From Bacillota bacterium (GTDB lineage: Bacteria > Bacillota_A > Clostridia > Christensenellales > Aristaeellaceae), in assembly GCA_023421735.1 (NCBI GenBank), contig JAEZSP010000027.1:1-33160 (forward strand): 33,160 bases of DNA, given 5' to 3'. Of this stretch, positions 8,940 through 16,565 are shown piece after piece (position 1 is the first letter of the stretch; each line of letters opens with the position of its first letter). The notes under the pieces are model-generated. The model was given only the letters and a program-made list of their open reading frames with translations. It was not told where the DNA came from and did not search any database. A program made the position numbers and the translations under genes.

Positions 8940-8968
8940 ATTTTATCACAGTGCGCGCGCGAAAGCAA
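8940..8968 (-). promoter_or_regulatory. Sigma-A promoter of rpsT
   Basis: TTGCTT (8968-8963) and TAAAAT (8945-8940) with a 17-bp spacer, 36 bp before the TTG start on the minus strand. Confidence 0.6.
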
Positions 8969-8978
8969 CCCGCCACGC

Positions 8979-9007
8979 GCATTTTGATGATAAAGTTGGG
9001 TAAACTA
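8979..9007 (+). promoter_or_regulatory. Possible forespore (sigma-G/F) promoter of gpr
   Basis: GCATT (8979-8983) and TAAACTA (9001-9007) are 17 bp apart. This is an approximate fit to the sigma-G pattern (G-H-A-T-R, then C-A-T-N-N-T-A), and gpr is a forespore-expressed gene in Bacillus. The -10 lacks the leading CAT, so the call is weak. Confidence 0.3.
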
Positions 9008-9036
9008 GCGTGGAATCACCGATCTGGAGGGAATTT

Positions 9037-9948
9037 ATGCGTCAAATTCGCACCGACCTTGCCATGGAATCCGTCGATGGCGCGGGCGCAATTCCGGGCG
9101 TCAAGGTCAATCATTGGGAAAACGCGGGCGTGAACGTGACAGAGGTCAACATCACCGATCAGAAATCGGCCGTGCGCCTCGGAAAGCCCATCGGAACCTA
9201 CATCACCCTCGAGTCGCAGGCCGTCAAAAAGCGCGATCTAGACGCGCGCATCGCCATGGCGAACATGCTCGGCGAGGAAATTGCGCGCATGGTTGGCGAA
9301 GTGGCGGAGAAGCCCGTCTTGGTCGTGGGCCTTGGAAACCGTTCGATCACGCCTGACGCCCTCGGGCCGCTGACCGTCGACCGCACCCTCGTCACACGGC
9401 ACATCTTCTCGGAACTTCCCCAATACGCCGACGAGCGGATGCGCTCCGTCTGCGCCATCGCGCCGGGCGTTCTGGGCGTTACGGGCATTGAGACCGCCGA
9501 GATGCTCGAATCGATTGTCACCCGGGTCGATCCCGCGTGCGTGGTCTGCGTCGACGCACTCGCGGCGCGCTCGTCCGAGCGCATTGTGGCCGCCGTGCAG
9601 ATCGCGGACACGGGCATACAGCCCGGATCGGGCGTCGGCAATCACCGGGCCGCACTTACCCGCGAAAAGCTGGGTGTGCCGGTCGTCGCGGTCGGCATGC
9701 CGACCGTCATCTATGCCGCGACCCTTGCGCGCGATGCGTTTGAGCTCCTCGCCAGTTCCGAAGTGGGGGAGGACGGGCTGCAGCGCCTCGAGCGCGAGCT
9801 CATGGACTCCCCCGGCGGCGACATGATCGTCACGCCCCGTGAAATCGACGAGATGATCAAGGACGCGGCTTCCATGATCGCCTCCGGCATCAACCGCGCC
9901 CTTCAGCCCGAAATGTCGGACGAGGAAATCGCGGCGATGATGGACTGA
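9037..9948 (+). CDS. gpr: Germination protease GPR
   Basis: 303 residues. GPR is the spore protease that degrades small acid-soluble spore proteins during germination; it is made as a zymogen in the forespore and trims itself. The sequence opens with IRTDLA at 4-9, the region of autoprocessing in Bacillus GPR, so the propeptide would be only about seven residues. The two aspartates of the active site are visible as D107 in TPDALGP and D173 in CVDALAAR, along with APGVLGVTGIET and GSGVGNHR. Bacillus enzymes are near 370 residues; the missing part is the segment before the conserved MIVTPREID. The start ATG at 9037 follows CTGGAGGG. It shows the organism sporulates or descends from sporulators. 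Confidence 0.97.
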   Translation: MRQIRTDLAMESVDGAGAIPGVKVNHWENAGVNVTEVNITDQKSAVRLGKPIGTYITLESQAVKKRDLDARIAMANMLGEEIARMVGEVAEKPVLVVGLGNRSITPDALGPLTVDRTLVTRHIFSELPQYADERMRSVCAIAPGVLGVTGIETAEMLESIVTRVDPACVVCVDALAARSSERIVAAVQIADTGIQPGSGVGNHRAALTREKLGVPVVAVGMPTVIYAATLARDAFELLASSEVGEDGLQRLERELMDSPGGDMIVTPREIDEMIKDAASMIASGINRALQPEMSDEEIAAMMD

Positions 9949-9960
9949 GGCAATTCCAAA

Positions 9961-10072
9961 ATCGGCGCGCGCAGATGCACAATCGTTTCGCATATGAATT
10001 GGGCATCGGCTCGACTCCCGATAGGGGACGGAAATCCATCGGCGGATATGCGCTCGCCCGATCCGCGCCGAT
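9961..10072. other. Multi-stem, RNA-like element between convergent genes
   Basis: A 9-bp perfect closing pair, ATCGGCGCG (9961-9969) with CGCGCCGAT (10064-10072), encloses an imperfect 13-bp hairpin. The arms are GCAGATGCACAAT (9971-9983) and ATTGGGCATCGGC (9998-10010), with 11 of 13 pairs. Smaller stems follow: CCGAT (10018-10022) with ATCGG (10038-10042), and a GGCGGAT/ATCCGC alternative. This is more structure than convergent terminators need. It could be a small RNA, a structured gpr 3' UTR, or a palindromic repeat unit. Nothing here matches a riboswitch consensus I know, and coding potential is poor. Confidence 0.4.
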
Positions 10073-10100
10073 ACGGGAGACAACTTCGTGGAAATGATTG

Positions 10101-10134
10101 CGAGACGCCGCGTGGGCAAACCACGGGCGTCTCG
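10101..10134 (+). terminator. Strong hairpin, probable terminator downstream of gpr
   Basis: CGAGACGCC-GCGTGG and CCACG-GGCGTCTCG form a 14-bp stem with one bulged G and a five-base loop, followed on the plus strand by TTTGTG. The T run is short but the stem is very stable. Confidence 0.6.
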
Positions 10135-10152
10135 TTTGTGTCCGCATGCGCG

Positions 10153-10180
10153 ACCGCCGGGGACAGGCGCCCTTGGCGGT
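10153..10180. terminator. Hairpin next to the stop of the unknown Cys protein
   Basis: ACCGCC (10153-10158) and GGCGGT (10175-10180) enclose a further G-rich/C-rich pairing. It ends six bases from the 10187 stop codon. On the plus strand TTTGTG follows it, as after the 10101-10134 stem; on the minus strand there is no T run. Confidence 0.4.
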
Positions 10181-10186
10181 TTGTGC

Positions 10187-11269
10187 TCAAAGGCGGAACA
10201 TGCGCGGACTGTATTCCTGTTTTTCCTGTTTCTCATTCGGCAAGTTGTTTTCCATAAACCGCAGGCACTCGATGAGTCCGGCGACTTTCTTCGCGTCAAG
10301 CGTCTCGAACACGTATGAATATTGGGGGAAAAGCGGGCAGAGTGTCATCTCTTCCCCTTCGTTTTGAACCGTAACGGCATAGGGCCGCGCTTTTCCGCCG
10401 GAGCGCTGTGTGCAGTAGCCGCAGTGGCTGCACCGGCCGTTTTTTTCCGCGATAAGAGCCTTGAGCGTCCGACCCATCGCGTCATATTTCGGCAGCAGTG
10501 CGCGCCATTCCCGTTGGATGAGCGTCATATAGGCGGGCGTTTTTGTCTGGTAATCATACATAAACTGTGCGCCGACGCCGTTTTTCACATACCGCAGCGC
10601 GGTGATTTCTTTATTCACGATGACAGTCTCGCGCACATATCCGTGCGCCTCGAGCCATGCGGTCAGGCTTTCGGCTCCCTCGCCGATCAGCCGGGAAAAC
10701 GTGCCGCGCAGTCCCGGCGTGTTTTCGACAAACACGCACTTTTTCATCCGTTGGACGCGCTGCCGAAGCGCGAGATCGCCTTCGCAGGGATAGGAGAGCA
10801 TCTTCCATGCCCGGAAAATGCCCGGCCACTTTTCGGAGGTGATTTTGTGATCACGAATGCGCAATCCCACGGCTTCCATGGCGTTTTGATGCTTCTTGGG
10901 GATTTTGAAGTTTTCCGGGAGCACGAGCGCGTCCGTCTCCGCATACACTGTGCCCTGTGCCCCGACTTCCGCAAGAAACGAAAAGAATGCGTCCACCGCG
11001 TCCGCCGCCCTGCGGATGTCCGCCGCGAGGGCGGGCTTTCCGTAAGAGGATTTGTTGAACCGATTTGGATGCGCGTCGTCCTCGTGAAGATTTGTCAGTC
11101 CAAGGATACCCGGATTTTCCGCCGCGCGGGCATAGACGGCCTTGACAAACGCGTAGAAACGCGCCTGTTCGTCGCGGTCCGCATCCGCGCTTTTTGCGGG
11201 TGAAAAGTCCGGCATCGAATCGAGGTGCGCGCAGATGATGCGCGCTTCGAGAGATGGGTAGGTTTTCAT
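10187..11269 (-). CDS. Protein of unknown function with C-terminal Cys cluster, coupled to deoD
   Basis: 360 residues, not recognised. It appears cytosolic, with no signal peptide or membrane helix, rich in Ala, Lys and aromatic residues. Near the C-terminus C280, C283 and C286 (CSHCGYC) plus C311 (LCPLFP) could form a zinc site. An Fe-S cluster is less likely from a single motif. The charged tail ends NEKQEKQEY. The start ATG overlaps the deoD TGA (ATGA), and there is no independent ribosome binding site, so it is made by coupling to deoD. That links it to nucleoside metabolism by context only. Full-length open frame with codon use like its neighbours supports a real gene. Confidence 0.8.
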   Translation of the reverse strand: MKTYPSLEARIICAHLDSMPDFSPAKSADADRDEQARFYAFVKAVYARAAENPGILGLTNLHEDDAHPNRFNKSSYGKPALAADIRRAADAVDAFFSFLAEVGAQGTVYAETDALVLPENFKIPKKHQNAMEAVGLRIRDHKITSEKWPGIFRAWKMLSYPCEGDLALRQRVQRMKKCVFVENTPGLRGTFSRLIGEGAESLTAWLEAHGYVRETVIVNKEITALRYVKNGVGAQFMYDYQTKTPAYMTLIQREWRALLPKYDAMGRTLKALIAEKNGRCSHCGYCTQRSGGKARPYAVTVQNEGEEMTLCPLFPQYSYVFETLDAKKVAGLIECLRFMENNLPNEKQEKQEYSPRMFRL

Positions 11270-11982
11270 GCGATTGTAAGTGCGATCTTCATCATGTCGG
11301 TGAAGGTCGTCTGCCTGTCTGCCGCGGGAAGCGCTTCTCCGGTTACGAGGCTGTCCGAAATGGTCAAAAGCGCGAGCGCATTTTTACCGGCTGCCGCCGC
11401 CGTCAGGTAGAGCGCATATGCCTCCATTTCGACGGCCAGCACGCCCAGCTTCATGAGCTTTCCGGCGTCGCCCGGTTCACCCGCGTCGTAGAAGGTGTCG
11501 GAGGAGAAGATCGGCCCCGGCACGAGGCGCACGCCAATTCCCTTCGCCGCCTCGACGGCCGATGTCAGAAGTTCATAGGAGCAGCTGGGGGCAAGGGTGC
11601 CTTGAAAGCCATACTGTTTGCCGAATGAAGAATTCGTATACGCGCTCATGCCCGCTACGACGTCGCGCAATTTCAGCTTTTCGGACATTGCCCCGGCGGA
11701 ACCCACGCGGATGATGTTCTCCACGCCATAAAAGTTGTATAATTCATAGGAATAGATGCCGATGGCGGGCATACCCATGCCCGACGCCATCACAGACACG
11801 CGCTTTCCCTCGTAAGTGCCCGTATAGCCCTGTACGCCGCGCACGTTATTGACCAGAACCGCGTCCGTGAGGAATGTTTCCGCAATGAATTTTGCCCGCA
11901 GGGGGTCGCCCGGCATGAGCACGGTCCGCGCAAAATCGCCCATTTTCGCGCCGATGTGGGGAGTAGGAATCTGTGCCACCAT
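11266..11982 (-). CDS. deoD: Purine-nucleoside phosphorylase, DeoD type
   Basis: 238 residues, typical of the hexameric bacterial PNP that splits purine (deoxy)ribonucleosides with phosphate to give base and (deoxy)ribose-1-phosphate. Conserved pieces are PTPHIGAKMGDFA near the start, GDPLRA (26-31, phosphate/ribose site), RVGSAG (92-97), VEMEA (184-188) and the general acid D210 in TISDS. The ATG at 11982 is favoured over a GTG six bases upstream because AGGAGGTG lies at the right distance. It overlaps the next gene by ATGA. No other deo genes are adjacent. Confidence 0.96.
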   Translation of the reverse strand: MVAQIPTPHIGAKMGDFARTVLMPGDPLRAKFIAETFLTDAVLVNNVRGVQGYTGTYEGKRVSVMASGMGMPAIGIYSYELYNFYGVENIIRVGSAGAMSEKLKLRDVVAGMSAYTNSSFGKQYGFQGTLAPSCSYELLTSAVEAAKGIGVRLVPGPIFSSDTFYDAGEPGDAGKLMKLGVLAVEMEAYALYLTAAAAGKNALALLTISDSLVTGEALPAADRQTTFTDMMKIALTIA

Positions 11983-12008
11983 AAACACCTCCTGACCTTT
12001 CTGATACG

Positions 12009-12037
12009 ATTATAAGACAATTGAACCGCCCGAACAA
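12009..12037 (-). promoter_or_regulatory. Promoter of deoD
   Basis: TTGTTC (12037-12032) and a perfect TATAAT (12014-12009) with 17-bp spacing on the minus strand. Its -35 directly abuts the -35 of the divergent isomerase promoter. Confidence 0.65.
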
Positions 12038-12066
12038 TGGACAAACGGATAAATGCGGGTTATAAT
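12038..12066 (+). promoter_or_regulatory. Promoter of the sugar-phosphate isomerase gene
   Basis: TGGACA (12038-12043) and TATAAT (12061-12066), 17-bp spacer, five and six matches to consensus, ending 30 bp before the TTG start. Confidence 0.75.
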
Positions 12067-12096
12067 ATTCGCATAACATAGCGGAGGTGGAATAGA

Positions 12097-12921
12097 TTGG
12101 ATCAAGTTTACATTCAAACCTACTCGGTGCGCGAGGAAATGGAAAAGGATTTTGTGAAGGCGATTGAGACCCTCGCAAAGATCGGCTATGCGGGTGTGGA
12201 GTTCGCGGGCAATTATGGAAAACTGGATGCCAAGGGCATGAAGCAGCTCCTTGGGGACAATGGTCTCGACTGCGTTTCCGCACACATCGGCTTCGACAAG
12301 ACGGAAGAGTCGGTCGATTTCATTTCCGCAATCGGCGCGCGTTACATCATCTGCCCCTCCGCCCGCGTCGATGATTACGAAGGCGCCATGAAGGCGGTTG
12401 ACGAGTTGAACCGGCTCGGCAAGGTGTGCAGGGCGGCGGGCCTCAAGTACGGCTACCACAACCATACTTCGGAATTTCGCACGCACGCGGGCAAGTACCT
12501 TCTCGAGCACATGATCGAAAACACCGACCCTGCGGAAGTCGTCTTTCAACTCGACGTTGGCTGGTGCGTGACGGCGGGCGCGGACGCCCTCGCCTTCATC
12601 GGCAAACACGCGGGCCGCTTTGAGATGATCCACGCCAAAGAGGCCGGAAAGGTCATCGGCACGGAGGATCTCATCGATTGGAGCAAGATCAAATTCGGGC
12701 CCGACGGCAGGCCGATTTTCACGGACGAGGTCAAGGCGCAGCTCGCCGAGCGCATGCGCATGAACGTGCCGACCGGCACCGGACTCATCGATTGGGCGGC
12801 TGTGAAGAAGGCGGCGGATGCGCAGGGCGCCAAGGCTTACATCGTCGAGCGCGAATGGGACTATCAAAACGACATCTTCCAGTGCGTGAAGGAAGACTGG
12901 GAGTTCCTCAGCAAAGTGTGA
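12097..12921 (+). CDS. Sugar phosphate isomerase/epimerase (xylose-isomerase-like TIM barrel)
   Basis: 274 residues. The family folds as a TIM barrel with a divalent metal held by Glu, Asp and His; visible candidates are E35 (GVEFAGNYG), H121/H123/E126 (YHNHTSEF), D153 (QLDVGWC), H179 (MIHAKEAG) and E251 (IVEREW). Members include IolE/IolI-type and hydroxypyruvate isomerases, so the exact sugar cannot be read. The start is TTG at 12097 after GGAGGTG with seven-base spacing; no ATG or GTG fits the conserved N-terminus. It is monocistronic, with its own promoter and terminator. Confidence 0.87.
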   Translation: MDQVYIQTYSVREEMEKDFVKAIETLAKIGYAGVEFAGNYGKLDAKGMKQLLGDNGLDCVSAHIGFDKTEESVDFISAIGARYIICPSARVDDYEGAMKAVDELNRLGKVCRAAGLKYGYHNHTSEFRTHAGKYLLEHMIENTDPAEVVFQLDVGWCVTAGADALAFIGKHAGRFEMIHAKEAGKVIGTEDLIDWSKIKFGPDGRPIFTDEVKAQLAERMRMNVPTGTGLIDWAAVKKAADAQGAKAYIVEREWDYQNDIFQCVKEDWEFLSKV

Positions 12922-12924
12922 AAA

Positions 12925-12956
12925 AAAACCCGGACGGAGCAATCCGCCCGGGTTTT
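12925..12956 (+). terminator. Terminator of the isomerase gene
   Basis: AAAACCCGG-a-CGGA and TCCG-c-CCGGGTTTT arms with a GCAA loop, A run before and T run after. A clear intrinsic terminator. Confidence 0.92.
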
Positions 12957-13011
12957 CGATGCGTGCGGCGGTGGTATATAAAGCACAATCGAACGCGAAG
13001 GAGTGTTTTGC

Positions 13012-13884
13012 ATGAGGAAGATCGTTCCCCATTTTTGGTTTCACCGCGTTGCAAAGCAAGCGGTCGCGCACTACGTGTCCCTGTTTGAAAATTCTCGGGT
13101 CGTCGAGGAAACCGTGATTCCCGACACGCCCTCCGGCGATGTGGATTATATCCAGTTTGAGCTCGCGGGGCAGCCTTTCGAGGCGCTCGGCGCGGGCGAC
13201 GAGTTCCCGATGAACCCTGCCGCGTCGCTGATGGTCACGTGCGCGACCGAGGCGGAGGTGGACAGGCTGTGGGGTGCGCTTCTGCCCGGCGCGGAGGTGC
13301 TCATGGAATTGGGCGCGTATCCGTTCAGCGCGCGCTATGGCTGGCTGAACGATCGGTTCGGACTCTCATGGCAGGTGATGTACGCGCCGGATGCCGCGCA
13401 GGAGATCAAGCCCAGCCTCCTGTTTGCCGGACCTGCGTGCGGGCACGCGCAGGAGGCCGTTCAGCGTTATGCGGACCTGTTCCCCAATTCCGGCATCGAT
13501 CTTGTGAGCCGCTATGCGCAAGGCGAGGCCATGGTGCCGGAGGCAAAGGTGAACTATGTGGGCTTTCATCTCGCGGGGCAAAACTTTGTAGCGATGGATC
13601 ACGGCTTCGGCGGAGATTTCACGTTTAACGAGTCGTTTTCCTTTATCGTCTATTGTGAGGACCAGTCGGAAGTGGATTTTTATTGGAATAAGCTCTCCGC
13701 CGTGCCGGAAGCGGAGGCCTGCGGCTGGGTCAAGGACGAATTCGGCATCTCCTGGCAGATCGTTCCCACGCGCCTCGAGGAATTGATGCGCACAAGCGGT
13801 TCCGCGCAAAAAGAGCGCGTAACCAGAGCCCTTCTCGGCATGAAAAAGATCGTGATTGCCGATCTCGAAAAAGCCGCCCAATAA
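13012..13884 (+). CDS. Double VOC (PhnB-like/glyoxalase superfamily) protein
   Basis: 290 residues made of two tandem PhnB-like units (about 1-130 and 140-275), each opening with a strand plus a 'Y-x-x-L-F-x-N-S' helix (HYVSLFENS and RYADLFPNS) and closing with FGLSWQVM or FGISWQIV. These are annotated in databases as 3-demethylubiquinone-9 methyltransferase-like, but the fold is the vicinal oxygen chelate superfamily and a methyltransferase role is not expected. Metal ligands are not obvious, so the function is unknown. The ATG at 13012 follows AAGGAG; an in-frame GTG at 13003 sits too close to it. Confidence 0.87.
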   Translation: MRKIVPHFWFHRVAKQAVAHYVSLFENSRVVEETVIPDTPSGDVDYIQFELAGQPFEALGAGDEFPMNPAASLMVTCATEAEVDRLWGALLPGAEVLMELGAYPFSARYGWLNDRFGLSWQVMYAPDAAQEIKPSLLFAGPACGHAQEAVQRYADLFPNSGIDLVSRYAQGEAMVPEAKVNYVGFHLAGQNFVAMDHGFGGDFTFNESFSFIVYCEDQSEVDFYWNKLSAVPEAEACGWVKDEFGISWQIVPTRLEELMRTSGSAQKERVTRALLGMKKIVIADLEKAAQ

Positions 13885-13926
13885 AGCAAACAGGCCGTCC
13901 GGCTTTCGCCGGACGGCCTGTTTGCT
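13885..13926. terminator. Bidirectional terminator, 19-bp perfect stem
   Basis: Arms at 13885-13903 and 13908-13926 are perfectly complementary over 19 bp around a TTTC loop, with AGCAAACAGG outer ends supplying A and T tracts. It lies between the convergent VOC and MATE genes and touches both stop codons. Confidence 0.92.
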
Positions 13927-13927
13927 G

Positions 13928-15283
13928 TTAGATCCGCTTTGCCATTTTCCACCTGCCGGACAGATGAAATGCGACGGAGACTGCCACGCCAAATCCCCAA
14001 CCGACGACAACCGAGATGGCGATGACGTGTCGCCCAAGAAGACCCACAAACAGATAGGCGAAAAGGACGCGTACGCCGAGGTCGGTCAGGGTCGAGATGG
14101 TGAAGGCGGGCATGTATCCCGCGCCGCGCGCGATGGCGTTAAAGACGTTGAAAAAGCTGAACGGCGCCATGCCGAGGACGACCACGCGCAGATAGAAAAG
14201 ACCCGCGTCCACCGCCTCCCGGTTGAGGTCTTTGCCGAACCAGCCGAGCATGCCGCGGCCGAAGAGGTAGATGACGCCGACCATGATGAAGGAGAACGTC
14301 ACCATGTAGATGAGCGCGGCCCGGATGCCGCCGTTGATGCGGTCATAATGCCCCGCGCCGATGTTCTGCGCCGCGAAGGTGGAGACGGCGGAACCCATCA
14401 TATTGATGGCGGTCGAGAAAAACTGCTGAAGGCGCACGGCGGGGGCGTAGCCCGCGACAAAGGAAGAACCGAATGTGTTCGCCACGCCCTGCACTAAGAG
14501 CGCGCCGACTGAAACGATGGACATCTGGATCATGCTCGGTATGCTGATTCTGAGCATGGCCTTGAGCCGCCCCATGTCGAATGCGCGCACGAAGGCATCG
14601 CCCGCGTCGATGTGATGTGATTTATAAAGCAGCACCGTCAGGGAGAGAAGACACGCCGTGCCCTGCGCAAGAAACGTTGCCCATGCGACGCCCTTCACCG
14701 ACCAGCCCAGCTTCGCCACGAATATGTAATCGAGTATCACATTCAACACGGTCGAGAAGATCAGAAAATACAAGGGCTTTTTCGAATCGCCCAACGCGTT
14801 GAAGATTGCGTTTGACACATTATATAAGAAGAGAAACGGAAGCCCGTACATGTAGATTTTGAGGTAGTCCCGCGACGCCGCGAAGATGTCGTCCGGCGTG
14901 TTGAGGATGCGCAAAAGCGGCGCCGAAATCATCGAGCCGACAAGCGCAAGGAAAAGCGAGAATCCGGAAAAAAACAGGAGCGATGTAAAGAGCGTCGTCT
15001 TCAGATCGCCAAAGCGCTTTCCGCCGAAGAGCTGCGAGATAATGACATTGCAGCCCATCGACGCGCCATTTCCCAGCATGACAAACAGCGTCGTAATAAC
15101 CACCGACGCGCCTACGGCCGCCAACGCCAGTTCCTTGGGCATGCCGCCGCCCACATCCGCAAAATTGCCGACGATCAACTGATCTGCGAGACTATAAAAC
15201 TGTTGGATCAGGCCGCTCAATATGAGCGGAAGTGCGAACTTTGTCAGAACGCGACGGGGCGTTCCGTGTGTCATGTCTAACAA
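13928..15283 (-). CDS. MATE family efflux transporter
   Basis: About 451 residues with some twelve hydrophobic helices. N-terminal features typical of the multidrug and toxin extrusion family are LTKFALPLILSGLIQQFYS and the helix with VGNFAD, and the second half repeats the pattern. MATE proteins export drugs or metabolites using Na+ or H+; the substrate is unknown. The start is set at TTG 15283 because the GAGGTG lies six bases upstream of it. The ATG at 15274 is in frame but 15 bases from that site, and the difference is three residues. Confidence 0.92.
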   Translation of the reverse strand: MLDMTHGTPRRVLTKFALPLILSGLIQQFYSLADQLIVGNFADVGGGMPKELALAAVGASVVITTLFVMLGNGASMGCNVIISQLFGGKRFGDLKTTLFTSLLFFSGFSLFLALVGSMISAPLLRILNTPDDIFAASRDYLKIYMYGLPFLFLYNVSNAIFNALGDSKKPLYFLIFSTVLNVILDYIFVAKLGWSVKGVAWATFLAQGTACLLSLTVLLYKSHHIDAGDAFVRAFDMGRLKAMLRISIPSMIQMSIVSVGALLVQGVANTFGSSFVAGYAPAVRLQQFFSTAINMMGSAVSTFAAQNIGAGHYDRINGGIRAALIYMVTFSFIMVGVIYLFGRGMLGWFGKDLNREAVDAGLFYLRVVVLGMAPFSFFNVFNAIARGAGYMPAFTISTLTDLGVRVLFAYLFVGLLGRHVIAISVVVGWGFGVAVSVAFHLSGRWKMAKRI

Positions 15284-15322
15284 GGAAGTCACCTCAACGA
15301 AAATTGTTTGCAGCCATAGCAT

Positions 15323-15352
15323 ATGATACGGGATCGGTGCGCGCGGCGTCAA
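15323..15352 (-). promoter_or_regulatory. Promoter of the MATE gene
   Basis: TTGACG (15352-15347) and TATCAT (15328-15323), each five of six to consensus, with an 18-bp spacer on the minus strand, 39 bp before the start. Confidence 0.6.
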
Positions 15353-15619
15353 GAGCGCGCGAGGTTAATATTGCGCGCCATAAATTCGGATTTCGCGGAC
15401 AAAGCGGATTCAAAATCGGCAAAATCGGTTGATTTGTGCGCCCTGTGCGGACATGGGCCGATGATACAAAATGACAGCGCGTTCGGCATTATTTGTAAGA
15501 AATCGATGCGATTTCCATCATTTCCGTACAGCGATACATGAATAATTAACAATACAATAATACGATTGGGGAGAAATGAATATATAATGGACTATACAAC
15601 GACGACAGGATGTGAAGGA

Positions 15620-16561
15620 ATGTTCCTCTATATAGTCAAACGTACGCTTGCGGCGATTCTAACGTTGGTTCTGATCATCACGGTGACATTTATCCTCATG
15701 AACGCCGTGCCCGGCAGCCCGTTTATGACAGAAAAATCGACGCCCGAGCAAATCGCGCTCGCAAACGCCAAATACGGCCTCGATCAGCCCCTCCCCGTGC
15801 AGCTCTATAAATATGTAAAGGGATATTTTGTGGGCGATATGGGCGTTTCCCTCAAAATGCAGGAGGGAACAAAGGTGACGACCGTGCTGTTTTTGCAGGG
15901 GAAATTTGGCCTTTCCATGCGGATGGGCTTTCTCGCGCTCATTTTCGCGGTTGTCGTCGGCGTGCCGCTGGGGTGTATTGCCGCTTATTGGCGCGGCAGC
16001 TTTCTGGACGGGTTTTTGCGCGTGTTTACAACGCTGGGCGTTGCCATTCCCGGCTTTGTCGTGGCGACGAGCCTTTTGATCACGTTTGCCGTGCAGCTTA
16101 AATGGCTGCCCGTGCTGTCGGCGAGCCTCTCGTCTCCCGAAACCTACATCATGCCCGTCGTTTCGCTTGCCCTGTATCCGGCGTGCTACATCGCGAAGCT
16201 CACCCGCACGTCCATGCTTGACGTCATCAATCAGGATTACATCCGCACTGCCTCCGCGAAGGGGCTGAAGACCAAGCGGATCATCTTCAAGCATGCGCTG
16301 CGCAATTCGCTCATCCCGGTCATCACATACCTCGGTCCGCTGACCGCCTATATCATCACCGGTTCCTTCGTCGTCGAGACGACGTTTTCGATTCCGGGTC
16401 TTGGCAAGTACTTCATCTCCAGCATATTAAACCGCGATTATCCCATCATCATGGGAACGACCGCGGTGCTCGCCGCGCTGATCATCTTCATGAACCTTGT
16501 GGTCGACATCGGGTATAAGATCGTCGATCCGCGCATCACGCTTTCTGCGAGGGGGAAATAG
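15620..16561 (+). CDS. oppB: Oligopeptide ABC transporter permease, OppB type
   Basis: 313 residues with six predicted helices. It has the classic OppB opening (YIVKRTLAAILTL, then TFILMNAVPGSPF) and the EAA loop around YIRTASAKGLKTKRIIFKHA that docks the ATPases. It pairs with OppC to form the membrane pore. The ATG at 15620 gives the usual N-terminus and has AGGA upstream. In-frame ATG 15587 and TTG 15566 would add residues not typical of the family. It is the first gene of oppB-C-D-F-A. A TATAAT at 15583-15588 lies just upstream but without a good -35, so the operon promoter is not certain. The gap 15353-15619 otherwise shows only AT-rich sequence. Confidence 0.94.
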   Translation: MFLYIVKRTLAAILTLVLIITVTFILMNAVPGSPFMTEKSTPEQIALANAKYGLDQPLPVQLYKYVKGYFVGDMGVSLKMQEGTKVTTVLFLQGKFGLSMRMGFLALIFAVVVGVPLGCIAAYWRGSFLDGFLRVFTTLGVAIPGFVVATSLLITFAVQLKWLPVLSASLSSPETYIMPVVSLALYPACYIAKLTRTSMLDVINQDYIRTASAKGLKTKRIIFKHALRNSLIPVITYLGPLTAYIITGSFVVETTFSIPGLGKYFISSILNRDYPIIMGTTAVLAALIIFMNLVVDIGYKIVDPRITLSARGK

Positions 16562-16565
16562 GGAC

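Noticed and set aside
10005..10022. T-arm-like tRNA fragment (ATCGG stem around CTCGACTC)
   Set aside because: The loop is eight bases and no matching 5' acceptor strand, D-arm or anticodon arm is found upstream, so it is part of the local stem structure, not a tRNA.
9949..10186. Known riboswitch, T-box or attC site after gpr
   Set aside because: No consensus core such as GGGTGG-type T-box sequence or R'/R'' recombination boxes was found, and no gene follows on the plus strand within 1.9 kb.
10080..11203. Plus-strand frames opposite the unknown Cys protein gene
   Set aside because: The minus-strand frame has a full-length product, an ATGA link with deoD and sensible composition; the plus-strand frames lack start signals.
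15361..15545. Short frames and AT-rich near-repeats (AAAATCGG twice) before oppB
   Set aside because: The repeats are only about 8 bp and the frames have no ribosome binding site or recognisable product.
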